From NCBI RefSeq assembly GCF_003259905.1, contig NZ_QLMG01000003.1:1-64000 (forward strand): a stretch of 64,000 bases of DNA. Reading direction: 5' to 3'. Below the pieces are notes generated by a model, which saw only the letters and a list, made by a program, of their open reading frames with translations, did not search any database and was not told the origin of the DNA. The position numbers and the translations under genes were made by a program. This DNA is from Salipiger aestuarii (lineage in GTDB: Bacteria > Pseudomonadota > Alphaproteobacteria > Rhodobacterales > Rhodobacteraceae). Shown here piece after piece: positions 1 to 7,929 of the stretch (position 1 is the first letter of the stretch; the number at the start of each line of letters is the position of its first letter).

Positions 1-340
1 CTAAGAAAACCGAAAGCCGTACAAACAGTGAAGCTGACACTCAATCATCGGATCATCCAGCCAAACCACAAGGGCACAGCCAAAACATCCTAAGAGCGCG
101 ATATACAGAGACCTGATCCATCGAATGAACCAAAGTCGCCCGCATATCTCTTCAGATACCAGCAATGTCAAATAACGTGAGAGACAAAAACCAGAACGAT
201 GCGCCAATATCAAGGCGCGCCGCCCGTCCCTACCTCTCGAATGTCCGTCGCGCCCCAAACCGTCCGTAACTCAGCAGCTCCGCTACCTCATCCCGTCCAG
301 CCCGTCCGGCGCCCCGTCCAGCGCCTCAGCGCCGCCGGTG
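1..340 (-). other. rRNA operon leader transcript (16S off the left edge)
   Basis: Read on the minus strand, this stretch resembles the leader that precedes 16S rRNA in Rhodobacteraceae as I remember it: it follows a strong promoter (347-375), has no convincing reading frame, is lower in GC near the edge, and contains a boxA-like CGCTCTTAGGA (88-98, minus strand) of the kind used for rRNA antitermination. The last bases at the left edge would run into the 16S gene, which is not in the window. The 85-codon frame across 1-258 looks like chance. Comparison with rRNA leaders was from memory, so identification is good but not certain. Confidence 0.7.
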
Positions 341-346
341 AGGGGC

Positions 347-375
347 TATCTACTGTTTGATGCCGAAGGTCGCAA
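347..375 (-). promoter_or_regulatory. rrn-type sigma70 promoter
   Basis: On the minus strand a -35 element TTGCGA (370-375) is separated by exactly 17 bp from a -10 element TAGATA (347-352). Immediately upstream is an A/T-rich block (about 377-400, containing runs of T and A) that fits an UP element. Transcription would start near 340 and run left into the rRNA leader. The combination of UP-like DNA, near-consensus boxes and a long untranslated leader is what a stable-RNA promoter looks like. Confidence 0.7.
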
Positions 376-449
376 GAGCTTTTTTCAAAAAACTCAGTTT
401 TACCTAGCGTCACCCAAGATAAACGTCGCAAATTGTGGCCTTGCCAGCC

Positions 450-1322
450 TCAGGGCGTGATCAGCGTCACATTCTGCATGCGGCCGATCTGCCAGACATC
501 TTCGTCGTAGATCTCGGTCAGCATGTCGACATAGGCTGCATCCCATCCCGGAAGGTCCAGTTCCTGCTCGATCGCGTCGTCCAGACCGTACTTGTCCAGA
601 AACGCTGTCATCACCCGACGTTTTTGCGCTTCGTTCACCGTCGGGTTGTCGTTCAGGAAACTGCGGAACCGCCGCATACCCTCGGGGGTGATGATTTCGG
701 ACAGCATGGCGAACGAGCCGATGATCTTTCGATCCAGCGGGACGCCAGCCATCTCGCGCAGGATCTGCCCCCAGATCAGCGGCGTGTCCTCGTTGCACCA
801 GCAGGTCACAGGGACGTGCGATGCGATACGCGCCACGAAATCCGACCAGCGCAGGTGCATCGGGTTCGCCCCGTTCAGAAACGCATCAAAGCTTTCCAGC
901 GGCGAGCACTGCCAGGCCGCCGGCAGAAAGGTCGCGAAATCGCGCAACCCGAGAAACACGCGAATCTCATCGCCGGGGAACAGCCGCTGCATCGTCTCAA
1001 GCCGGGCCTCGAACTTGCGGTACAGCCCCCCCCCCGCCAGGATCAGCTTTGGCACCGACAGCAGATTCTCGTGACTGAGCACAAGGCGGCGCACCTCGTC
1101 GGGGTCCTCATCCAGCATCGTATCAAGCAGCACTTCGCGCGCTTCCGGTGCGGGCGCGCGGTCCCCCAGCTGGTGAATGGTTTCCGACAACAGGCGCCGG
1201 TAGCGCCCCGGACCGGGGATGGCGACCGCCTCCTTGCGAAAGTCGCCCGCGTTGCGCAACATCCCCCTGAGCAGCCGATCTTCGTCCGTGCAATGGGCGC
1301 CAAGGTGAAGAATGATCTGCAT
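450..1322 (-). CDS. sulfotransferase-like hypothetical protein
   Basis: Protein of 290 residues. The N-terminus MQIILHLGAHCTDEDRLLRG has the beta-strand plus loop shape of the nucleotide (PAPS) binding end of sulfotransferases ('LHIGAHKT' in better-known members), but the usual Lys/Thr of the loop are replaced by Cys and Asp residues, so activity is doubtful. No membrane segment or signal peptide is visible. The start at 1322 is preferred over one 15 codons upstream because AAAGAG lies at a suitable distance before it. It is divergent from the ABC permease at 1430. Family assignment is an inference from the first 20 residues and overall composition; the function is unknown. Confidence 0.6.
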   Translation of the reverse strand: MQIILHLGAHCTDEDRLLRGMLRNAGDFRKEAVAIPGPGRYRRLLSETIHQLGDRAPAPEAREVLLDTMLDEDPDEVRRLVLSHENLLSVPKLILAGGGLYRKFEARLETMQRLFPGDEIRVFLGLRDFATFLPAAWQCSPLESFDAFLNGANPMHLRWSDFVARIASHVPVTCWCNEDTPLIWGQILREMAGVPLDRKIIGSFAMLSEIITPEGMRRFRSFLNDNPTVNEAQKRRVMTAFLDKYGLDDAIEQELDLPGWDAAYVDMLTEIYDEDVWQIGRMQNVTLITP

Positions 1323-1429
1323 GGTCCGCTCTTTCGCTGTCTTGCCCGGCACTATAAGAGCATTCACCGCGAGGAAAACAGCAATTGGCGCCGGGGAACG
1401 CCCCTGACGCCGCCAATAAGGACGCCCCG

Positions 1430-3085
1430 ATGAGCCTGGCCCAGAACCGTCATTCCAGCCGACGGGCGATCCGCCTGCCTTCGCCGTGGTCGTGGGGCGC
1501 CGCCCTCATCGCGATGCTGGTGCTTGCACCGATTCTCGCGGTGTTCTGGATCGCCGCGTTTCCGGCGGAAAACATCTGGCCGCATCTGGTGGCGACCACC
1601 CTGCCCCGGTATCTCGGCAACACCCTGATCCTGATGTTCGGTGTCGGGCTGGCGGCCGGCGCTTCGGGGTCGGGCGCGGCCTGGCTGATTTCGCGCTATG
1701 ACTTCCCCGGCCGGCGCTGGCTGGAATATCTGCTGCTGCTGCCGCTGGCGATCCCCGCCTATGTCGGAGCGTATGCGCTGGTCGATTTTCTGGAATACGC
1801 CGGGCCGGTGCAGACCGGGCTGCGCCAGATCTTTGGCTGGCAGACCGCGCGCGATTACTGGTTTCCCGAAATCCGGTCGATGGGCGCGGCGATCGTCGTA
1901 CTCGCGGCGGCGCTCTACCCTTATGTCTACCTGCTGGCACGCAATGCCTTTCGCGAGCAATCCGCATCGTCGCACGAGGTGGCCCAGTCGCTTGGCGCCG
2001 GGGCGCTGGGGCGATTCCTGCGTGTTGGTCTGCCGCTGGCCCGCCCCGCCATCGCCGCGGGCATGGCCATCGTCATGATGGAGGCGGTGAACGATTTCGG
2101 CACCGTCGACTATTTCGCCGTCCAGACCCTGACCACCGGCATCTTTTCCGTCTGGCTGCAAAGCAACAACGCGGGCGGCGCGGCGCAGATCGCCTCGACC
2201 GTTCTGGCGCTGGTGATTCTTCTGGTGCTGCTGGAAAAAAGCTCACGGCGCCGGATGCGGTTCTTCAACCTGTCGACCCGGCATCGCCCCGTGGCGCGCA
2301 AGCGGCTTGGCCGCAGCATGGGCTGGGGCGCCTCCATCGCCTGTTTCCTGCCGTTCGCGATGGGCTTCCTGCTGCCCGGCGGCGTGATCCTGAAACATGC
2401 GCTGGCCAACGCCGACGCCTGGACGGACCCGGCGCTGTGGCGGGCCGGGGTACATACGCTGACGGTGGGCGGCATCGCGGCGGTGGCCACGGTGCTTGGG
2501 GGGATCTTTCTGGTGTACGGCGTGCGGATCTCGCGGGCGCCGCTGCCCCGATTGCTGATGCCGGTGACCACGATCGGCTACGCGGCGCCGGGGGCGGTTC
2601 TGGGCGTGGGCATCCTTATTCCCCTCGCGGCGCTCGATCACCTGCTGGCGGACACGGTCGAGACGGTGACGGGCATCGACATCGGGCTGGTCCTGACCGG
2701 ATCGGCCTTTGCGCTGGTGCTGGCCTATTTCGTGCGGTTCTTCGCCATCGCTCAAGGGGCCGCGGATGCGGCGATGGGCCGGGTGTCGCCCAATCTCGCC
2801 GCCGCCGCCCGCTCGCTCGGGCGCTCGCAGGGACAGACCCTTCGGCAGATCTACTACCCGCTGATCCGCGCCTCGGTCGCGTCGTCGCTGCTGCTGGTGT
2901 TCGTGGATTGCGTCAAGGAACTGCCCGCAACGCTTTTGCTGCGGCCGTTCAACTACGAAACCCTTGCGACGCGGGTGCATGACCAGGCATCGCTGGAAAA
3001 CCTTGGCCAAGCGGCGCCGGCTGCGGTGCTGGTCACCCTGACCGGGCTGGCTGCGGTCGCATTGCTGGCGCGCACCAGTCGCTAG
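1430..3085 (+). CDS. iron(III)-type ABC transporter permease (FbpB/SfuB-like)
   Basis: Inner-membrane permease of 551 residues built of two fused binding-protein-dependent transport domains, as in FbpB, with about 12 membrane segments. Both halves carry an ATPase-contact (EAA-type) loop: the first around 'EVAQSLGAGALG' and the second around 'AAARSLGRSQGQ'. Start chosen at ATG 1430 because AAGGA (about 1419) precedes it; an in-frame ATG 15 codons upstream has no such site. The family imports ferric iron with a periplasmic binding protein and an ATPase, neither of which is adjacent: the flanks are a sulfotransferase-like gene and a TRAP operon. The partners must lie elsewhere. Fe3+ as substrate is inferred from family resemblance only. 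Confidence 0.85.
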   Translation: MSLAQNRHSSRRAIRLPSPWSWGAALIAMLVLAPILAVFWIAAFPAENIWPHLVATTLPRYLGNTLILMFGVGLAAGASGSGAAWLISRYDFPGRRWLEYLLLLPLAIPAYVGAYALVDFLEYAGPVQTGLRQIFGWQTARDYWFPEIRSMGAAIVVLAAALYPYVYLLARNAFREQSASSHEVAQSLGAGALGRFLRVGLPLARPAIAAGMAIVMMEAVNDFGTVDYFAVQTLTTGIFSVWLQSNNAGGAAQIASTVLALVILLVLLEKSSRRRMRFFNLSTRHRPVARKRLGRSMGWGASIACFLPFAMGFLLPGGVILKHALANADAWTDPALWRAGVHTLTVGGIAAVATVLGGIFLVYGVRISRAPLPRLLMPVTTIGYAAPGAVLGVGILIPLAALDHLLADTVETVTGIDIGLVLTGSAFALVLAYFVRFFAIAQGAADAAMGRVSPNLAAAARSLGRSQGQTLRQIYYPLIRASVASSLLLVFVDCVKELPATLLLRPFNYETLATRVHDQASLENLGQAAPAAVLVTLTGLAAVALLARTSR

Positions 3086-3133
3086 CCCAGGGCGCCGATC
3101 CCCCGATCACGCCCCACACCCGGCAACGCAAAC

Positions 3134-3157
3134 GAGCGACGGGGACGCCCGCCGCTC
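3134..3157. terminator. possible hairpin between convergent genes
   Basis: GAGCGACGGG (3134-3143) and CCCGCCGCTC (3148-3157) can form a 10-bp stem with one A-C mismatch and a GACG loop, in the gap between the ends of the ABC permease and the TRAP large permease. No T-tract follows on either strand, so a role as terminator is weakly supported. Confidence 0.35.
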
Positions 3158-3197
3158 ATTGCCTTCTGTCCGCGATGACGTCGTGATGCGCGCCCGA

Positions 3198-5552
3198 TCA
3201 GTTCGGGATTAGATCAGGCACGATGGTCACGATCCCCGGCGCGAACCACAGCAGCGCAAGCCCCGCCATCTGGATCAGCACAAAGGGAAGCACGCCGCGA
3301 TAAATGTGCCCCGTCGTCACCGACGCCGGCGCCACGCCGCGCAGATAGAACAGCGCAAAACCGAACGGCGGCGTCAGGAACGAGGTTTGCAGGTTCACCG
3401 CGATCATGATCGTCACCCATTTCGGATCGAACGATCCGCCATAGATCACCGGCCCGACAATGGGCACGACGATGTAGATGATTTCCAGGAAATCCAGCAC
3501 GAAACCCAGCACGAACAGCACCAGCATCACGACCAGGAACACCTTGTGTTCGTTGTCGAAGCTTTGCAGGAGTTGCTGGATGTAATGCTCGCCGCCGAAG
3601 GAAATCACCACCAGGTTCAGCAACTGAGAGGCGACGAGGATGGTGAACACCATGCTCGTCACCTTGGCCGTCTCGCGCACCGCAGGTGACAGCACCCCGG
3701 CCCTGAACAGCACCCAGCAGGCGAACAGCAGACCGAACAGCGCATAAAGATAGGCCGCCTGCGCCACCACGAAGGCGATCCAGGTTTCGGCGCCCGCGCC
3801 TTCGACGCCGGTGCGCAGGTCAAAGTTGATGCCCACAAGGATCATCACCACCACGGCAAAGGTCGACCACAGGATGACCTTGGGCGACCGGTCCTGTTCG
3901 CGCAGCTTGCGGAACGCGGCCAGCATGATCGCGCCGGCCGCCCCCAGCGCCGCTGCGGGCGTCGGGTTGGTGATGCCGCCCAGGATCGACCCCAGCACCG
4001 CGACGATCAGCACCAGCGGCGGAAACACCACGCGGATCAGTTCGTTGGTCGCCATGCGCCGAGTGGCAAGCGCCGCCCCGTAAAGCATGATCGCCCAGGG
4101 GATCGCCATCATCAGCACCGTCGCGCCGGGCGAGGTGGTGGGCCCGATGAACAGTGCGTCCACGATCAGCCCAAGCACAATACCGCCGGCTCCGATATAC
4201 AGCGGCACCGGGTCCGACATCGGCGACGTCGCGCGCCCCCACGCCAGAACGATGCCGAAGAACACCGCGATGATCGCGATGCCGGTGCCGATGGGCGCGG
4301 CATTGTCGATCTTTGCCTGAAGCGCCACGGCCATCTCGTCTTCGGACAGGCGGTGGCCCCGGTCCGCGCCGCCAGCGGCGTCGATTCCCGACTGCTGCGC
4401 GACGGCGGCATCCCAGGCGGCCTGGCCGTGCAGCTCGATCATAGCCGCCTGACATTGTTCCCCGACATTGGTGCGCAGGCTGGCGGACTCGCCGGCGTCC
4501 GAAAAGCTGGAGACCACGGTGGATTGCGACCCCACCACGTTGATCTGGCTGAAACCGATGATCGCGACGATCAGCAGCGCCGGCACCCCAAGATACCAGG
4601 TAAAGGCCTCGCGCCGCGTGACCGGCTCGCCGATGCTGCCCTCGCCTTGCACGGGCGGCGCCTTGTGCGGGTTGAACATGGCATAGACAAAGGCATAGCC
4701 CGCATACAGCGTCGCCAGCAGGATTCCCGGCAGCAGCGCTGCCTGGAACAGCGTACCGACCGACACCACCGCCGGTTCGCCCAGATAGGTCAGCGCATCG
4801 GTACACCCAAACGACTGGGCGCGGGCCTCTTGCGCGGTGGAATACAGATCCCCCGCCAGCGTGCCCAGCAGAACGATCACGATCGACGGCGGGATGATCT
4901 GCCCCAGGGTGCCGGACGCGGCGATGACGCCGGTGGCCAGTTCGGGCGAATAGTTGTTGCGCAGCATGGTCGGCAGGGCCAGCAGGCCCATGGTCACCAC
5001 CGTGGCCCCCACGATCCCGGTCGAGGCCGCAAGAAACGCCCCCACCACCACGATCGACACCGCAAGCCCGCCAGGCAGCGGGCCGAACACCCGCGCCATG
5101 GTCTGTAGCAGGTCGTCGGCGATCTTGGACCGTTCCAGCACGATGCCCATCATGACGAACATCAGCACCGCCAGCAGGGTTTCGATGCTGGCGCCCGCAA
5201 TGACCCGTTCGTTCACGCGGTTCACGATGAACGACAGGTTGCGGTCCAGCGCGACCTCCCAACCCCGGTCGAACACCGGCATCGCATAGCGCGGCAGCTC
5301 GGGGTAGCGGAACACCGAAATCGCGTCCTCGGCCACGCCGCTCGCGACCAGATCACGGTAGGCCTGTGACCCGCTGTCGATGGCCTGGTGCACCAGCAGC
5401 CCCGCGCTATCCAGCGCGGCGATGATGCCAAAGGAAATCACCCCCGAGCCGCCAATGGCAAACGCCACCGGAAAGCCGGAAAGGATCGCGGAAAAGAGCG
5501 TGAGAAAGACGATGATCAGGCCGATCTCGACGCCGTCCAGTCCGAAAAGCAT
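3198..5552 (-). CDS. TRAP transporter large permease (DctM/FcbT3 type, enlarged)
   Basis: Protein of 784 residues, nearly twice the usual ~430 of DctM. It is hydrophobic throughout and carries DctM-like stretches such as 'GQIIPPSIVIVLLG' (about 215-228) and the C-terminal 'NLQTSFLTPPFGFALFYLRG'. The extra length comes from a hydrophilic insert after the first membrane segment (about 48-110) and a large middle insert (about 330-500) that includes a soluble loop and extra helices. This size is typical of the mannitol/chloroaromatic (FcbT) branch of TRAP transporters. It would form the Na+-coupled channel with the small subunit encoded 14 bp upstream. The substrate is unknown; FcbT-type systems take up aromatic or other organic acids. 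Confidence 0.9.
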   Translation of the reverse strand: MLFGLDGVEIGLIIVFLTLFSAILSGFPVAFAIGGSGVISFGIIAALDSAGLLVHQAIDSGSQAYRDLVASGVAEDAISVFRYPELPRYAMPVFDRGWEVALDRNLSFIVNRVNERVIAGASIETLLAVLMFVMMGIVLERSKIADDLLQTMARVFGPLPGGLAVSIVVVGAFLAASTGIVGATVVTMGLLALPTMLRNNYSPELATGVIAASGTLGQIIPPSIVIVLLGTLAGDLYSTAQEARAQSFGCTDALTYLGEPAVVSVGTLFQAALLPGILLATLYAGYAFVYAMFNPHKAPPVQGEGSIGEPVTRREAFTWYLGVPALLIVAIIGFSQINVVGSQSTVVSSFSDAGESASLRTNVGEQCQAAMIELHGQAAWDAAVAQQSGIDAAGGADRGHRLSEDEMAVALQAKIDNAAPIGTGIAIIAVFFGIVLAWGRATSPMSDPVPLYIGAGGIVLGLIVDALFIGPTTSPGATVLMMAIPWAIMLYGAALATRRMATNELIRVVFPPLVLIVAVLGSILGGITNPTPAAALGAAGAIMLAAFRKLREQDRSPKVILWSTFAVVVMILVGINFDLRTGVEGAGAETWIAFVVAQAAYLYALFGLLFACWVLFRAGVLSPAVRETAKVTSMVFTILVASQLLNLVVISFGGEHYIQQLLQSFDNEHKVFLVVMLVLFVLGFVLDFLEIIYIVVPIVGPVIYGGSFDPKWVTIMIAVNLQTSFLTPPFGFALFYLRGVAPASVTTGHIYRGVLPFVLIQMAGLALLWFAPGIVTIVPDLIPN

Positions 5553-5566
5553 TTACGTTGTCCCTC

Positions 5567-6496
5567 TCAGAATTCGGCGTGATCGTAGGCTTCTTCGCCC
5601 ATCTCGATCTTGTCGTGGTCGTGGTAGCGGCCTTCCGATTCCGGCCCTTCGCGCAATTCCATCAGCGAGCGCCAGAAGAAGGTGACCCCCTGCAGGAAGA
5701 TGAACCCGCACATCAGAACGATGAGGATCTTGAACAGGAAATAGGCCGAAAAGCCGTTGGGGCTGAACGCGATGGTTTCGACGTTCCAGCGCAGCGCGCG
5801 GGCCTTGTTGATGAGCCGGTCCAGATCTTCGGAAGCCGACGGTTTGGGCACGATCAGGTGGCGCCACAGGAAGAACCACGAATAAAGCCACATCAACGTA
5901 GCCATCGGCAGCATGAAGATCAGGCTGCCCACCATGTCGATGATCTTTTTCGTGCGGTAGCTGACCGGTGCATAGATCAGGTCCACCCGCACATGACCGC
6001 CCTGGACAAAGGTATAGGCCAGGCACAGCGCGACAACGAGGGCGTTGTAAACCTTCAACTCTTCGGACCACCAGCTGACGTCGAAGCTGATCGGCACGCC
6101 AAAGCCAAAGGCGATCTCGGGCTGGGCAAAGATGCGCTGCACGAAGACAATGATGACCTGTTGCAGCACCATCAGCAGACCCGCCCAGGCGGCGACGCGC
6201 CCGACGCTGTTGTGAAAGCTTTCCAGCCCGCGCACCAGGCCCCACATGAACCACCCGCGCCAAAGCCCGATGGCCGTCAGCAACAGAAAGGCGGTGAAGA
6301 CGACGAAAAACAGTTCGGTCGATGCGCCGTAATAGACAAACCGCATCACGGCCTGATTGTCGGACCAGTCCAGCCAGCTTGCAGGGTGGCTGAGCGCATA
6401 GCCGAAATTCCAGAACGACATGGCAATATTGCCGAAGAACCAGGCCAGACCGTCCAGCACTGCGCCGAACGCCCCGCCCGAGGCCGCCTCATCCAT
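5567..6496 (-). CDS. TRAP transporter small permease (DctQ/FcbT2 type)
   Basis: Membrane protein of 309 residues, longer than ordinary DctQ (~170-200), matching the FcbT2-like branch paired with the enlarged DctM. Several hydrophobic helices are visible (about 60-80, 95-115, 165-190, 205-225, 260-280). The C-terminus is very acidic and His-rich (ending HDHDKIEMGEEAYDHAEF), perhaps a cytoplasmic tail. Translation of the downstream dctM starts 14 bp after its stop, so the two are one transcriptional unit; the binding-protein gene upstream is separated by 114 bp containing a strong hairpin. Confidence 0.87.
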   Translation of the reverse strand: MDEAASGGAFGAVLDGLAWFFGNIAMSFWNFGYALSHPASWLDWSDNQAVMRFVYYGASTELFFVVFTAFLLLTAIGLWRGWFMWGLVRGLESFHNSVGRVAAWAGLLMVLQQVIIVFVQRIFAQPEIAFGFGVPISFDVSWWSEELKVYNALVVALCLAYTFVQGGHVRVDLIYAPVSYRTKKIIDMVGSLIFMLPMATLMWLYSWFFLWRHLIVPKPSASEDLDRLINKARALRWNVETIAFSPNGFSAYFLFKILIVLMCGFIFLQGVTFFWRSLMELREGPESEGRYHDHDKIEMGEEAYDHAEF

Positions 6497-6562
6497 GGCC
6501 CTACCCCCGTTTCATGTTGTGTCGTGTGCCCGCCCGGACCGCGGGCGGCATCGTCAAAAGAG

Positions 6563-6592
6563 ATGCGCCCCCGCAAGCCGGCGGGGGCGCAT
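6563..6592 (-). other. intra-operon hairpin between dctP-like and dctQ-like genes
   Basis: A perfect 12-bp inverted repeat: ATGCGCCCCCGC (6563-6574), six-base loop, GCGGGGGCGCAT (6581-6592), lying in the 114-bp gap downstream of the binding-protein gene. No T-tract follows on the minus strand, so it is more likely an mRNA-stabilising or partially terminating structure that keeps the periplasmic receptor more abundant than the permease, as is common in binding-protein-dependent operons (inference). Confidence 0.7.
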
Positions 6593-6610
6593 ATCAGGCT
6601 ACCCGCCCGA

Positions 6611-7696
6611 TCAGATCCCCAACACGCGGTTACGCTGCGCGGTGAAGGTGCCTTCGGACCGCGCGATCCACGGGGCCGAGGATTGCAGCGAGGTCATGTA
6701 GCTGTCGTAGCATCTGGCATACAGCTCGTCGCCCATGCTTTCCTCGACCACTTCCTTGGCCGCCGCGCCGAATGCGTCCCAGACGCTGTCGGGGAATTCC
6801 ATCACCTTGACGCCGCCCGACTGCAGGCGCTGAAGCGCCGCCGAGTTGTTGGCCATGAACAGCGACATCGTCCAGATGTTGCCCGCGCGGGCCACCTGCG
6901 ACACGATCTCCTGCTGCACGGGTGTCAGGCTTTCGTAGACGTCCAGGTTCATGGTCAGGTTCAGGTTCGGACCCGGCTCGTGGAAACCACCGGTATAGTA
7001 GGTCTTGGTGATTTCCTGGAAACCGGCCTTTTCATCCGCCCAGGGCCCGATCCACTCGGTGCCGTCGATGGCGCCCGACGACAGCGCCTGGTAGACTTCG
7101 GCACCGGGCAGGTTCTGCACCGACGCGCCCAGCTTGCCCAACACCTGGCCGCCCTGGCCCGGCATGCGGAACTTGAGGCCCTGGAAATCTTCGGGGCTGT
7201 TCATTTCCTTGGCGAACCAGCCGCCGGACTGCGGGCCGGTGTTGCCCGACGAAAACGCCTTGAGGCCGAAGATCGAATACAGCTCGTCGGACAGCTCGCC
7301 GCCGCCATCGTGATAGATCCAGTTGGCATATTCCATGAAGGTCATGCCGAAGGGGATCTGGCTGAAAAAGCTGATCGCCGGGTGCTGGCCAAGGAAATAG
7401 TAGTCCACACCGTGGTACATGTCGGCCTGACCGGCGGACACGGCGTCGAACACCTCGAACGCCCCGACAAGCTCACCGGCGGCCTTGAGGTCGACGGTCA
7501 GCTGGCCGTCGGTCGCGGCGGTGATCTGGTCTGCGCAATATTGCGCGCTGTCGTGAACCCCGGCGAGGCCGCGACCCCAGGTGGTCACAAGCGTGAGGGT
7601 GCGCTTGCCCTGCGCATAGGCAGGCGCAGCCAGCGACGTGGCGGCAGCAGCGGCACCACCGGCGGTGGTAGCGCGCAAAAAGGAACGGCGATCCAT
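6611..7696 (-). CDS. TRAP transporter periplasmic substrate-binding protein (DctP/FcbT1 type)
   Basis: Protein of 361 residues with a twin-arginine signal (MDRRSFLRATTAGG, then an Ala-rich core ending APAYAQ), so it is exported folded through Tat and not Sec. The mature part has the TRAP receptor layout with 'AGELVGAFEVFDAVSAGQAD' early, 'GWFAKEMNSPEDFQGLKFRMPG' in the middle, and 'ALSSGAIDGTEWIGPWADE' in the region that normally contacts the ligand carboxylate. It resembles the mannitol/chloroaromatic group. GGGAGGA precedes the start. First gene of the minus-strand TRAP operon and divergent from a two-component system that may sense the same ligand. Ligand not determinable here. Confidence 0.92.
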   Translation of the reverse strand: MDRRSFLRATTAGGAAAAATSLAAPAYAQGKRTLTLVTTWGRGLAGVHDSAQYCADQITAATDGQLTVDLKAAGELVGAFEVFDAVSAGQADMYHGVDYYFLGQHPAISFFSQIPFGMTFMEYANWIYHDGGGELSDELYSIFGLKAFSSGNTGPQSGGWFAKEMNSPEDFQGLKFRMPGQGGQVLGKLGASVQNLPGAEVYQALSSGAIDGTEWIGPWADEKAGFQEITKTYYTGGFHEPGPNLNLTMNLDVYESLTPVQQEIVSQVARAGNIWTMSLFMANNSAALQRLQSGGVKVMEFPDSVWDAFGAAAKEVVEESMGDELYARCYDSYMTSLQSSAPWIARSEGTFTAQRNRVLGI

Positions 7697-7756
7697 GTAT
7701 GTCCTCCCGATTTGACGTGCGGGTGAGGCTCCTCCCCTTCCCGCGCGGATCGTTTC

Positions 7757-7784
7757 GTGTCGGCAACTTTAAGGCTGCCGACAC
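7757..7784. promoter_or_regulatory. inverted repeat upstream of the TRAP operon
   Basis: Perfect 9-bp arms GTGTCGGCA (7757-7765) and TGCCGACAC (7776-7784) around a 10-bp A/T-richer centre, 61-88 bp before the binding-protein start and inside the 233-bp divergent region shared with the sensor kinase. It could be an operator (for the response regulator encoded at 9356 or another dimeric factor) or a 5'UTR hairpin of the TRAP mRNA. The rest of the divergent region shows only a T-rich block near 7843-7858 and no clear promoter boxes. Confidence 0.5.
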
Positions 7785-7929
7785 CGCTAGAGAATACCCA
7801 CTGCTACGGAGATGGGCAGGTTTATTTCGCCCCCGGCCGGTTTTTTTTGCGATTTTTGCCTTCTGTCGACCTGTCCCGGCACAGGACAACGGGGTTTATC
7901 GGCGCGCCGCCTTGGGCTAACGCCCTTGC

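Noticed and set aside
1-258. 85-codon frame on the minus strand
   Set aside because: It lies inside the proposed rRNA leader, has no ribosome site and has a composition unlike a real protein.
5558-7726. Open frame of 722 codons on the plus strand across the TRAP genes
   Set aside because: Antisense to dctQ-like and dctP-like genes, with His/Arg/Gln-rich composition and no domain.
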